Source of the DNA: Noviherbaspirillum pedocola
GTDB lineage: Bacteria > Pseudomonadota > Gammaproteobacteria > Burkholderiales > Burkholderiaceae_D
NCBI RefSeq assembly: GCF_016632335.1
Contig: NZ_JAEPBG010000023.1
Location: 1 to 64,000, forward strand
DNA: 64,000 bases
Reading direction: 5' to 3'
A program made the position numbers and the translations under genes. The notes below the pieces were generated by a model. It did no database searches. It saw only the letters and a program-made list of their open reading frames with translations, and was not told the origin of the DNA. This document shows, piece after piece, positions 45,963 to 55,499 of this stretch; position 1 is the stretch's first letter; every line of letters begins with the position of its first letter.

Positions 45963-46124
45963 GGTCGAGAGGGAGCTGAAGGTATTGCATCACCGGAGTG
46001 ATGTCGTTGAGGGGGCAGGCTCTTGCCTTAGTCGTCGTCGCGTTGATCGAAGCTCGGATTGAAAGGCCCGCCCGGTCGAAATCTGAGGCCCAGTGACCCA
46101 AAACGGCCATCCCACTTGGCGAGC
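45963..46124. other. 162-bp unique spacer of the inverted repeat
   Basis: Ordinary-composition DNA with no ORF longer than 60 codons and no RNA gene recognised. GATGTCGTTGAGGGGGCAGG and neighbouring sequence have no visible symmetric partner. Confidence 0.5.
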
Positions 46125-46584
<460 letters not shown>

Positions 46585-47667
46585 CTACGGCCGCCCCGTC
46601 ACCCGCTGCACCATCGCATACAGCACCGACATCTGCGCGCCGCTCTTGAGCGCGTAATTCGGATCAACTCCATTGGAATAGCCCCACCAATCGAAGCAGG
46701 CATTCGGGTTGGTCGGTCCCGGCGCGGACGAGGCAATCGTGTCGGGATATACCACCACAAGCCGGTTCGTGTCGGCCCATTCATTGATGCCGGCCTCTGT
46801 TACCCAGCGATTGCCGATCAGCGCCGCCTGTTGCAGACAGCCATGCATGGCGAGCACCAATCCGCAGGTCTTGCCCTGCGCGCAGGCCTTGGGCACAAAG
46901 ACGCTGCCGGTCTGGCTCATCGACACATTCTGTGAGGCGCCGAACTCGGTCTGGTCGAAGGCGGACAGCGTGCCCGACAGTTTTCCGTTGTTGCGCGGGC
47001 TGAGCGGGCCGAGGAACATCGTCAGCCAGGTCTTCACCGAGTCGTACGCGGCGCCGTTCGTCGAGCAGTTCACCATGTACGGGCTGCCCTGCGTGCCGCA
47101 TGCCAGCTCGCCATCCGGCGATTCCCAGCCATGCGCGGCCGGATAGCCATTGTCGAAACGCACCCTGGCGCCGTAATGCAGGTATTCCGCATTGAGGTCG
47201 GCCATCTCGAGCGGATTGACCACGGTGTCCTTGGTCCCAGACCAGAGATAGACGGGTTGCCCGCTCAAATTCGATGCCGGATCGATGGTGCCGAGAGCAG
47301 ATTGGGTATCCAGGTAGGTTTCCGATGCCGCGAGCGTGCTGTTGTACGAGGCCTGGTTCGTGGGCAGGGTTTCGCCGCCGCAGTTGGCCAGCGCTGTGGC
47401 GGCGCCGCCAGTGCCGGCGCACCAGTAGACGCCGCCCGCATAGACGGCGGCGCCCTTGAAGGTGGAGGAATGGGCGACGTGCATTTGCACCGCGGCGAAA
47501 CCGCCGGAGGAAATGCCTGCAACGAAGACCTTGTTCGGGTCGATCTGATACTGCTGGAGTTTGGCGATCGGCGCCGCTGTCGTGCCGGCATGGGAATTCG
47601 TGCCGGCGGCGAGGGCAAGTGCGAAAGCGAGCGGTAATACCGCGCGGAAATGCGATGTCCTGATCAT
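46585..47667 (-). CDS. Extracellular poly(3-hydroxybutyrate) depolymerase
   Basis: A 360-aa secreted serine esterase of the PHB depolymerase family. The signal peptide MIRTSHFRAVLPLAFALALA is followed by the domain. The lipase box GISSGG has Ser53 as nucleophile; VYLWSGTKDTVVNP (about 150-163) holds the Asp; and LAMHGCLQ (about 273) holds a conserved His-Gly-Cys region. The second half has NACFDWWGY typical of the group. No separate substrate-binding domain. By family it degrades released or denatured PHB, complementing phaA/phaB inside the cell. Confidence 0.82.
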   Translation of the reverse strand: MIRTSHFRAVLPLAFALALAAGTNSHAGTTAAPIAKLQQYQIDPNKVFVAGISSGGFAAVQMHVAHSSTFKGAAVYAGGVYWCAGTGGAATALANCGGETLPTNQASYNSTLAASETYLDTQSALGTIDPASNLSGQPVYLWSGTKDTVVNPLEMADLNAEYLHYGARVRFDNGYPAAHGWESPDGELACGTQGSPYMVNCSTNGAAYDSVKTWLTMFLGPLSPRNNGKLSGTLSAFDQTEFGASQNVSMSQTGSVFVPKACAQGKTCGLVLAMHGCLQQAALIGNRWVTEAGINEWADTNRLVVVYPDTIASSAPGPTNPNACFDWWGYSNGVDPNYALKSGAQMSVLYAMVQRVTGRP

Positions 47668-47853
47668 GTTGTCCCCTTATGTCAGCCAACGGAAAACACA
47701 TTGCGGTTCATGCTGCACCGCGTGCGTAGAGGAAGCAACTTGCCTGCCTCTCCTTGTTGATCCGGAACAGCATTCTCGGGCGACATTGTTCTAATCTGGA
47801 AATGCGCATGACCTTGCGCAGCATGAACAGATAACGACAAATCAGGAGACAAC

Positions 47854-49479
47854 ATGAGATTGCGAACTTCGTGCCTCGCCGTTGCGAGCGTACCGCTGCT
47901 TCTTGCTGCCTGTGGCGGCGGCAGCGACGACAACAATGGCGGCACGACCGCCGCGCCCGTTGCCCGGGTGGAAGCCGAACGCTGCGCCGCGCTCGCCCAG
48001 GCAGCCTTGCCCGAATCCTCGACGGTAATATCGGCGACCTACAATGCCCAGCCGGTGACCGTGAGCGGCACCAGCGTCACGGTGCCGTTCTGCCGCATCG
48101 TCGCCGCGTCCAAGCCGACCGCGGATTCCAATATCGGTTTTGAAGTCTGGCTGCCGCCGGCAGCGAGCTGGAACGGCAAGTTCCAGGGCGTCGGCTCCGG
48201 GTCGTCCGCCGGCTCGATCGGCACGGCCGCCATGCTGGTGGCCTTGCGCGACGGGTATGCGGTCATGGCGACCGACAATGGCCACGTGACCGATGCCAGC
48301 CAGCCCAACGGCGCGGCCGAACAGACCTGGGCTCTGGGACATCCGGAAAAGATCATCGACTTTGCCTATCGCGCCCAGCATGTGAGCACCGTCGCCGCGA
48401 AGACGCTCACGCAACGCTTCTACGACAAGGCCGCCGACAAGTCCTACTTCGTCGGCTGCTCGCAGGGCGGCCACCATGCATTGATGGAAGCTTCGCGTTT
48501 TCCGGATGATTACGATGGCATCGTCGCCGGAGCGCCGGCCTGGCAATGGGCGAATCTGATGGTGGCCGAGCTGTGGAACAGCATGCCGAACCTGCAGAAT
48601 CCCGGCGCCATCACCGCGGCCAAGATGACGCTGCTGAACAATGCGGTGATCCAGGCCTGTGATGCGCAGGACGGCGTGACCGACGGCGTCGTCGACGATC
48701 CGCGCCAGTGCAACTTCAATCCGGCGATACTGCAATGCAGCGGCGCGGATGCGCCGAACTGCCTGACCGCCCAGCAGGTGGATGCCGCGAACCGCATCTA
48801 CAGCGGCGCGCGCAAGTCGACTGGCCAGCAGATATTCCCCGGCTACATGCGCGGCAGCGAACTCGGATGGACCGGCCTGTACACGGGCGCCACGCCAGGC
48901 GGCAGCGGATGGGATTTCTTCCGTTACTCGGTGTTCCAGAACGCGAGCTTCAACAACGCCACGTTCAACTTCGATACCGATCCCGATCGCGCCTTCAACA
49001 CCCTGGTATCCGGGCAAACCGTCGCTTCGGTCTACAACGCCACACCGAACCTCGCCGCCTTCCGCGCTAGAGGCGGCAAGCTGATCATGTACCACGGCTG
49101 GGCGGACCAGCAGATCACGCCGCTGAGCAGTCTCGATTACTACCAGCAGGTCCAGACAGCGCAGGGCGGAGCGGGAACCGACAGCTTCCTCAAGCTCTAC
49201 ATGTTGCCGGGGATAGGCCATTGTTCGGGTGGACCGGGCGTGGCCAATATCGGCGGCAGCACCGGCACGGCAGCGGCAGCGGATCCGCAGCATGACGTGG
49301 TTCGCGCTCTCGACCAGTGGGTTGCCCAGGGCACGGCGCCATCCACTCTGATTGGTACGCGCGTGGCAAACGGCGCGGCCAACCGGACCCGTCCGCTGTG
49401 TCCGTATCCGCAGGTTGCCAGGTACAAGGGCAGTGGCAGCATCGACGACGCGGCCAGCTTCTCCTGCGCGAACCCCTGA
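47854..49479 (+). CDS. Tannase/feruloyl-esterase-family lipoprotein
   Basis: A 541-aa lipoprotein with lipobox LLAAC (Cys20). The core is the tannase/feruloyl-esterase fold: the CS-D-HC motif is complete, with GCSQGGHH (Cys202-Ser203), Asp in HGWADQQI, and GIGHC, so the disulfide next to the active-site Ser and His is likely. A lid region lies at about 230-380. Substrates in the family are esters of aromatic acids with sugars or alcohols; which one here is unknown. Faces opposite to the depolymerase, 186 bp apart. Confidence 0.88.
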   Translation: MRLRTSCLAVASVPLLLAACGGGSDDNNGGTTAAPVARVEAERCAALAQAALPESSTVISATYNAQPVTVSGTSVTVPFCRIVAASKPTADSNIGFEVWLPPAASWNGKFQGVGSGSSAGSIGTAAMLVALRDGYAVMATDNGHVTDASQPNGAAEQTWALGHPEKIIDFAYRAQHVSTVAAKTLTQRFYDKAADKSYFVGCSQGGHHALMEASRFPDDYDGIVAGAPAWQWANLMVAELWNSMPNLQNPGAITAAKMTLLNNAVIQACDAQDGVTDGVVDDPRQCNFNPAILQCSGADAPNCLTAQQVDAANRIYSGARKSTGQQIFPGYMRGSELGWTGLYTGATPGGSGWDFFRYSVFQNASFNNATFNFDTDPDRAFNTLVSGQTVASVYNATPNLAAFRARGGKLIMYHGWADQQITPLSSLDYYQQVQTAQGGAGTDSFLKLYMLPGIGHCSGGPGVANIGGSTGTAAAADPQHDVVRALDQWVAQGTAPSTLIGTRVANGAANRTRPLCPYPQVARYKGSGSIDDAASFSCANP

Positions 49480-49590
49480 GCGTCTGAGGCCAGCATTCAA
49501 GGTCAGGAGAAATCGCTCGGCACGCGGTCAATGGTTGAACCCTGCCGTGCATGGCTCGGGACAACAGTTATCCGATCGTGCAATGAAGTT

Positions 49591-49658
49591 GTAGGGTGGG
49601 CGCAGCCCACGCGGAACGGTGTCTCAACCGCCGACCGCGTGGGCTGCGCCCACCCTAC
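49591..49658. repeat. GTAG palindromic repeat, family B, copy 3
   Basis: GTAGGGTGGGCGCAGCCCAC and GTGGGCTGCGCCCACCCTAC are exact inverse arms of 20 bp around about 28 bp. It lies between the tannase-like gene and the convergent cyanophycinase gene. Confidence 0.9.
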
Positions 49659-49715
49659 GAGATTGAAACGTTTGCTGCGCTCTTCCGGCTACTGCTCCCG
49701 TATGCCTGGCAGCGC

Positions 49716-50906
49716 TCAATACGGCGAAGCGCTCAACTGGCCCGCCACGGCGTCCACCGTCTTGTAGATCGGCAGGCCCGACCAGTCCGACAGGTTGAAC
49801 GTGGCGTTGGAATCGGCAAGCTTGCGGATCTCCACCGAGTACATCGCCAGCGGCGTCTTTGCTGCGCAGCTCGACGGCGCAACCGACGGGCGGACAAAAT
49901 AGACGGCGCTTTCCGTGGTGGTAGAGGGATTGGTGATGCGCCTGGCTGTCACTGGTCCGCCGTTTCCATTTCCCTGCACCAGCAAGGCCGTCTCGACATC
50001 GACACCAATGCCGCGCGCCGCATTGCCGGCGCTGCCCGCAGGGAGGATGCCGCCGGCGCAGCCGGTGTTGCCGCTTTGCGCGACGAGCCGCGCGGTAAAG
50101 GCAACCAGGCGGCCCATGCGGTCGCGCGTGTCGAGATGGGTATCGGTAATCGTGTAGGCCAGTGCCGCAGGGGTGATGAAGCCGCGGCCGGCAAGCGGGT
50201 TCGGATCCAGCGTCATGTATTTGTTGAAGGGATCCGACAGAGCCTGGCTGGTGGTGACTGAGCCATTCAATGCGGCGTAGTCGAACTGTCCCAGCACCGC
50301 GAGCCCGGCGCTGGTGCCGCCCAGTGGCACGTTCTGCGCCATCAGCCGGTTCAGCGTCGCTTCGAGCTTGGTGCCCTTCCAGAACCGGATGTAGTCGCTT
50401 TGATCTCCGCCGGCGATGAATACCGCATTGGCGCGGCCGACGATGCTGTTGACGAAGTCATCGTTGGCGGCCGATACGCTCGGAATCACCAGGGTCTCGA
50501 CGGAGCTCACGCCGAGCGCGGCGCCGCCTACCCAGCCGTCGGCCGCCGTGCTTGATGTCGTCGATGCGGCATCGCTGTAATAGATATAGGGATCGTAGGC
50601 ATCGGTGCCGGTCGCGCGGATGATCACGATACGTCCGCCGCTGCCGGGCTTGATGCCGGCGCGCTCGATCATCCAGCGAAAGGCGCTATCCACATCGGGA
50701 CCGCCGCCCATCAGCACGAAGGAAGGCGCGGAGGGCGCCGGCACCGAGACCGGCGCATCGGCATTGCCGGTGACGTAATAGCTGTACGGCTTGTTGCCGG
50801 CCTGCGCAGCGCCGGCGCTGGCGAGCGCGATGCCGAGCATGACGCAGGCGTTCGCGTGGCGGAGCTGCAGGGCGTAGCGGCGTGGTTTCGGGGGTGATGC
50901 TTTCAT
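49716..50906 (-). CDS. Exported cyanophycinase (S51 family)
   Basis: A 396-aa serine peptidase of the cyanophycinase group, which cuts beta-Asp-Arg dipeptides from cyanophycin. The nucleophile is Ser199 in GGTSAG; VFIAGGDQSDYIRFW supplies the substrate pocket. Residues 1-36 form a signal peptide (VMLGIALASAGAAQA), so it acts outside the cytoplasm like CphE. ATG 50906 is preferred to upstream frames because the signal peptide starts there. The C-terminal 100 residues follow no known domain. Confidence 0.85.
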   Translation of the reverse strand: MKASPPKPRRYALQLRHANACVMLGIALASAGAAQAGNKPYSYYVTGNADAPVSVPAPSAPSFVLMGGGPDVDSAFRWMIERAGIKPGSGGRIVIIRATGTDAYDPYIYYSDAASTTSSTAADGWVGGAALGVSSVETLVIPSVSAANDDFVNSIVGRANAVFIAGGDQSDYIRFWKGTKLEATLNRLMAQNVPLGGTSAGLAVLGQFDYAALNGSVTTSQALSDPFNKYMTLDPNPLAGRGFITPAALAYTITDTHLDTRDRMGRLVAFTARLVAQSGNTGCAGGILPAGSAGNAARGIGVDVETALLVQGNGNGGPVTARRITNPSTTTESAVYFVRPSVAPSSCAAKTPLAMYSVEIRKLADSNATFNLSDWSGLPIYKTVDAVAGQLSASPY

Positions 50907-51142
50907 CGGCTGGGCTCCGGGACAGTGAAAGATTATGCGAAGACGCGGTCGATTCTCGCACGACCAGAATGTCGGCCCCAGTGCAATGCGGACCAAAAGG
51001 TGAAAAGCAGCCGACTGGCGGAGCTGCGGCGATGTGTGCCGCCTGGTGGCAGCAGCAGCGACGGTGCTGCGCGGCTTTCGTTTCCGAATAGAAAATCTCG
51101 ATGATGGTTCTTCGGGGACATGATTCGAATCGATGCAATCCC

Positions 51143-51167
51143 TGCATTGATCAATAAAAACAATGCA
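51143..51167. promoter_or_regulatory. LysR-type regulator site TGCATTG-N11-CAATGCA
   Basis: A perfect 7-bp inverted repeat with 11-bp spacer, 66 bp before the binding-protein start. An adjacent GATTCGAATC palindrome (51122-51131) gives further symmetry. Confidence 0.6.
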
Positions 51168-51232
51168 ATTTACTTATCCATTCTTCTCGCTGATGATCTC
51201 GCCCCATTACACAGACAAAAATGGAGACATGC

Positions 51233-52030
51233 ATGACGCATTGTTTTTCAACTCGCAGAAGCGCAGCCTGGCTGCTCGCTGTCTGCTCCTTTCTCTTCGC
51301 CACCCAGGCGCTGGCCGCTGAAGTCCACGTCGTCAGCTCGGGCGGTTTTGCCGAAGCCTATCGCCGCCTTGCGCCGGAGTTCGAGCGGATGACCGGCAAC
51401 ACGCTGGTGACCGGATGGGGCCCATCGATGGGCGACACGGCCAACGCCATACCGAACCGGCTGCGTCGCGGCGAAGCGATCGATGTGGTGATCATGGTCG
51501 GCAGCTCGCTCGACAAGCTCGCCGAACAAGGCAAGGTCAAGCCCGACAGCATGGCGCTGCTGGCGCGCTCCAGCATCGGCATGGCGGTCAAGGCTGGCGC
51601 GCCCAAGCCCGACATCTCGAACCTGGAAGCCTTGAAGAAGACGCTGCTTGCGGCGAAGTCGATCGCCTATTCCGACAGCGCCAGCGGCGTATATCTCGAG
51701 AACGTACTGTTTCCACGCTTGGGCATTGCTGACGCGCTCAAGGGTAAGGCCCACATGATCCCGGCCGAGCCGGTCGGCCAGGTCGTGGCAAGGGGCGATG
51801 CTGAAATCGGCTTTCAGCAGATCAGCGAACTGATGCCCGTGCCCGGCATTACCCTGGTCGGCGCGCTTCCCGCCGAAGCCCAGCATGTGACGCTGTTTTC
51901 CGCGGGCGTCGTTGCAGGCACCAAAGAACCGGAGGCGGCGCAGTCACTGATCCGATTCCTTTCCTCCCGTGACGCTGCCGGCGTCATCCGTGCAACTGGC
52001 CTGGAAGCGCCGGATGCCGTCCGTCATTAA
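51233..52030 (+). CDS. ModA-like periplasmic solute-binding protein
   Basis: A 265-aa exported protein with signal peptide ending LAA|EVHVVSSGG. The body has the fold pattern of molybdate-type binding proteins (EVHVVSSGGFAEAYRRLAPEF... at 32-52, SASGVYLEN). No ABC permease or ATPase is adjacent; the next genes are an MFS symporter and a porin. ATG 51233 is chosen over 51221 because GGAGA at 51223-51227 then has correct spacing. Ligand unknown, probably a carboxylate. Confidence 0.78.
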   Translation: MTHCFSTRRSAAWLLAVCSFLFATQALAAEVHVVSSGGFAEAYRRLAPEFERMTGNTLVTGWGPSMGDTANAIPNRLRRGEAIDVVIMVGSSLDKLAEQGKVKPDSMALLARSSIGMAVKAGAPKPDISNLEALKKTLLAAKSIAYSDSASGVYLENVLFPRLGIADALKGKAHMIPAEPVGQVVARGDAEIGFQQISELMPVPGITLVGALPAEAQHVTLFSAGVVAGTKEPEAAQSLIRFLSSRDAAGVIRATGLEAPDAVRH

Positions 52031-52042
52031 TCAGGATCCACC

Positions 52043-53338
52043 ATGAGCACTGTCAACTCTGTACCTGCCTCCAGGATGGCAACGGTTTTCCGCGTCACCA
52101 GCGGCAACTTCCTGGAGATGTTCGACTTCTTCCTGTACGGGTTCTATGCAACTTACCTGTCCAAGGCCTTCTTCCCCGCCCACAACGAGTACATCTCGCT
52201 GATGATGACCTTCGTCACCTTCGGCGCCGGCTTCCTGATGCGGCCGCTGGGCGCGGTGATCCTGGGCAGCTATATCGACCGCATCGGCAGGCGCAAGGGC
52301 CTGATCGTCACGCTCGGCATCATGGCATGCGGCACGGTGCTGATCGCCTTCGTGCCTTCCTACAATACGATCGGCATCCTCGCGCCCATCCTGGTATTGA
52401 CCGGGCGCCTGCTGCAGGGCTTTTCCGCCGGCGTGGAACTGGGCGGCGTGTCGGTCTATCTGGCCGAGATGGCCACGCCGGGGCGCAAGGGTTTTTACGT
52501 GAGCTGGCAATCCGCGAGCCAGCAGGTGGCGATCATGTTCGCCGCGATGCTCGGCTTCCTGCTGAACCAATGGCTGGCGCCAGCGCAGCTCGATGCCTGG
52601 GGCTGGAGGATTCCGTTCTTCATCGGCTGCTCGATCATTCCCTTCCTGTTCATCATTCGCCGCTCGCTGCAGGAGACCGAAGAGTTCCTGGCGAAAAAGC
52701 ATCACCCGAGCTTTGGCGAGATCCTGCGCTCCATCGCCGACAACTGGCGCATCGTTCTGCTCGGCATGATGCTGGTGGTGATGACGACGGTTTCCTTCTA
52801 CCTGATCACCGTCTACGCGCCCACCTTCGGCAAGAGCGTGTTGAAGCTCAATGCCCGGGACAGCCTGCTGGTGACCTTCTGCGTCGGCCTGTCGAACTTC
52901 TTCTGGCTGCCGGTGATGGGCGCGCTGTCGGACCGCATCGGCCGCTGGCCGCTGCTGGTCGCCTTCACGGTGCTGTCCATCTTCACGGCGCATCCGGTGT
53001 TGTCCTGGCTGGTCGCCCATCCGAGCTTCGGCAACATGCTGATCGCCGAGCTCTGGCTGTCCTTCCTCTATGCCAGCTACAACAGCGCCACCATCGTGGC
53101 ATTGACCGAGGTGATGCCGGCGCATGTGCGCACCGTGGGCTTCTCGCTTGCCTACAGCCTCGCGACCGCGATCTTCGGTGGCTTCACGCCGGTGGTCTCG
53201 ACCTGGCTCATCGAAGTGACCGGCGACAAGGCGGCGCCGGGATACTGGATGAGCATGGCTGCGGCCTGCGGCCTGCTCGCCACCCTGCTGCTATTCCGCA
53301 AGCGGCCGGCCAGACAGGGCGCACGCGTGGTCGCCTGA
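52043..53338 (+). CDS. MFS citrate/tricarballylate-type proton symporter
   Basis: A 431-aa MFS protein of the metabolite:H+ symporter family. The cytoplasmic loop [13 protein letters not shown] is between helices 2 and 3, [23 protein letters not shown] is the family helix 4-5 region, and the N-terminus has [20 protein letters not shown]. Similar to citrate and tricarballylate carriers. 12 bp after the binding-protein gene. Exact substrate is inferred from neighbours. Confidence 0.85.
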   Translation: MSTVNSVPASRMATVFRVTSGNFLEMFDFFLYGFYATYLSKAFFPAHNEYISLMMTFVTFGAGFLMRPLGAVILGSYIDRIGRRKGLIVTLGIMACGTVLIAFVPSYNTIGILAPILVLTGRLLQGFSAGVELGGVSVYLAEMATPGRKGFYVSWQSASQQVAIMFAAMLGFLLNQWLAPAQLDAWGWRIPFFIGCSIIPFLFIIRRSLQETEEFLAKKHHPSFGEILRSIADNWRIVLLGMMLVVMTTVSFYLITVYAPTFGKSVLKLNARDSLLVTFCVGLSNFFWLPVMGALSDRIGRWPLLVAFTVLSIFTAHPVLSWLVAHPSFGNMLIAELWLSFLYASYNSATIVALTEVMPAHVRTVGFSLAYSLATAIFGGFTPVVSTWLIEVTGDKAAPGYWMSMAAACGLLATLLLFRKRPARQGARVVA

Positions 53339-53381
53339 GCGGCGTCCACGCCAACAACAATCATCAAAAAAGGGAGGAGAT

Positions 53382-54365
53382 ATGAAAGCCAGCATACTGG
53401 CAGGCATCGTCACGGCCATAGGTTGCCAGGCGGCCTGCGCCCAGAGCAGTGTCGAACTGTACGGCATCATCGACAGCGGCATCGTCATCGGCCGGGGCGG
53501 GCCGAAAGGTTCAGACCTGAAGCTCGAAGGCGGCGTTTCCAATGGCAGCCGCCTGGGCTTCCGCGGCAAGGAAGACCTGGGTGGCGGCGCGTCCGCGATC
53601 TTCGTCATGGAGTCGGGCCTGCTGAACGACACCGGCGCACTGGACCAGGGCGGCCTGCAGTTCGGGCGCCAATCCTACGTCGGAGTGAACGGCGCGTCGG
53701 GCAGCCTGACGATGGGCAGGCAATACACGCCGATCTACACGACGCTCCTGATGGCCGATCCCTTCGGCAACAATTTTGGCGGCGCATCCGGCCAGCTGAT
53801 GTCCGGGGAAAAGGCCGGCGTCCGGATGAACAACACCGTGATGTATGGCAGCCCGGTCGTCGGCGGCTTCAATGCCCAGCTTGCCTATGGCTTCGGCGAG
53901 GTCGCTGGCGACGCTTCGAAATCGAGGCAGCTCGGCGCGGCGCTCGGCTATGCGAATGGCCCGTTGTCACTGCGCGTCGGCTACAACCGGCAGAACAATG
54001 CCACCTCGACCGACGCCGCGCGCAATACGCTGTTCGCGGCGAAGTACGACTTCGGCAGCGTCATTACGACGCTTGCCTGGGGCAGCAATCGCGGCATCGG
54101 CGCCATCGACAGCAGGGATGTATTGGCCGGCATCTCAATTCCATTCGGGGCGAACCTTCTCATGGCCAGCTATATCCACAAGAGCGACCTGTCACCGTCG
54201 CATGCGGCCGACGCCCACCAGCTTGCACTGGCCTGCACCCATGCGCTGTCGAAGCGGACCGCCCTCTATGCCGCCGTTTCAGGACTGAGCAACACGCACT
54301 TCACCACCACCAAGTTCGCCAGCGGCAGCCGCGAACTCGACCTCGGGGTCCGGCACACCTTTTAA
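53382..54365 (+). CDS. Gram-negative porin (Porin_4 type)
   Basis: A 327-aa outer-membrane protein with signal peptide (MKASILAGIVTAIGCQAACA), then a 16-strand barrel start SSVELYGIIDSGIVI and the typical SRLGFRGKEDLGGG. It ends LGVRHTF with a C-terminal Phe for outer-membrane insertion. Strong GGGAGGAG site. Provides uptake across the outer membrane for the same carboxylate group. Confidence 0.92.
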   Translation: MKASILAGIVTAIGCQAACAQSSVELYGIIDSGIVIGRGGPKGSDLKLEGGVSNGSRLGFRGKEDLGGGASAIFVMESGLLNDTGALDQGGLQFGRQSYVGVNGASGSLTMGRQYTPIYTTLLMADPFGNNFGGASGQLMSGEKAGVRMNNTVMYGSPVVGGFNAQLAYGFGEVAGDASKSRQLGAALGYANGPLSLRVGYNRQNNATSTDAARNTLFAAKYDFGSVITTLAWGSNRGIGAIDSRDVLAGISIPFGANLLMASYIHKSDLSPSHAADAHQLALACTHALSKRTALYAAVSGLSNTHFTTTKFASGSRELDLGVRHTF

Positions 54366-54485
54366 GCGGCGCGCGGCGGCATCCCGGCATCGCGGCATCG
54401 TGCCAGCGGCCGCCGCTTGTACCATCCGGGAAAGCATGGCGCTCGTGAGAAAATGCCGCTTTGCTCAACTCCTGGTGGTCAGTGC

Positions 54486-55412
54486 ATGAATCGGATCGAT
54501 GTCGACATGGGCGACCTTTACGCCTTCGTCGCCGTAGCGGAGAAGCTGCATTTCAAGGCCGCGGCCGAAGAGCTCTTCATATCGCAGCCCGCGCTGAGCC
54601 GCCGCATCGAAAAGCTGGAAGGCGCCACCGGCGTGCGTCTTCTCGACAGAAGCAGCAGGCGGGTTGCGCTGACCGAGTCCGGACGCCTGTTTCTGCAACA
54701 TGCGCATTCCATCATTGGCGAGCTGGAAGCCGCCGTGCATGGCGCTTCCGACAGCATGCGCCAGCGCGCAGCGCTGGTGACGGTCGCATGCGTGCCCTCC
54801 GTGGTTCACAACGTGCTGCCCAGACTGCTGAAGACCTTTGCCCAGCAGTTTCCAAAGACCCGGGTGCATATCATCGATGAGCGTGGCGAGGAAGTGCTGC
54901 ACAGCGTGGTCTCCGCCGTCGCCGACTTCGGCATCAACTTCACCGGCGCGCAGGAAGCCGATATCGATTTCACGCCTATCTACGGCGAGCGCTATGTCCT
55001 GGCCGCGCGCAAGGATCATCGCCTCGCCCGGCGCAAGTCGCTGGCATGGAAGGACCTGGTCGACGAAACCTTCATATCGGTGTCGTCGCGAAGCAGCAAC
55101 CGCATATTGCTCGATCATGCCCTGGCCAAGCTCACAACGCGCCCAACGGTCACCTATGAAGTCAATCACGTGACCGGCGCGCTCAGCATGGTGGTCGCCG
55201 GCCTGGGCGTGGCGGCTGTTCCCGCGTTGGCCATGTCGAAGGAGGAATATCCGTCCCTGGTCGGCATCCCGCTCACTCATCCCACGGTCAGCCGCACCCT
55301 GGGCATCATCGTTCGCAAGGGCAGCCTGCTAGCGCCGCCGGCACAGGCGCTGCTGGATCTGCTGCGCAGGGAAGCGAAGAACGGTTTTGCCGGCGGACAG
55401 GCGCAAGGCTGA
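54486..55412 (+). CDS. LysR-family transcriptional regulator
   Basis: A 308-aa regulator. The winged helix-turn-helix covers 10-68 (LHFKAAAEELFISQPALSRRIEKLE, positions 20-44) and the effector domain 100-295. It is in the same direction as the transport operon and upstream of a dicarboxylate symporter; it probably binds TGCATTG-N11-CAATGCA at 51143-51167. The effector may be a tri- or dicarboxylate. Confidence 0.92.
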   Translation: MNRIDVDMGDLYAFVAVAEKLHFKAAAEELFISQPALSRRIEKLEGATGVRLLDRSSRRVALTESGRLFLQHAHSIIGELEAAVHGASDSMRQRAALVTVACVPSVVHNVLPRLLKTFAQQFPKTRVHIIDERGEEVLHSVVSAVADFGINFTGAQEADIDFTPIYGERYVLAARKDHRLARRKSLAWKDLVDETFISVSSRSSNRILLDHALAKLTTRPTVTYEVNHVTGALSMVVAGLGVAAVPALAMSKEEYPSLVGIPLTHPTVSRTLGIIVRKGSLLAPPAQALLDLLRREAKNGFAGGQAQG

Positions 55413-55499
55413 TGGCAGTGGCGATGGCAGGCATACGCTCCGCGCGCCTGGCGCAGGTCATGCGGCGGCCGACATCCGATATCGAACGAGAGCGCCCGG

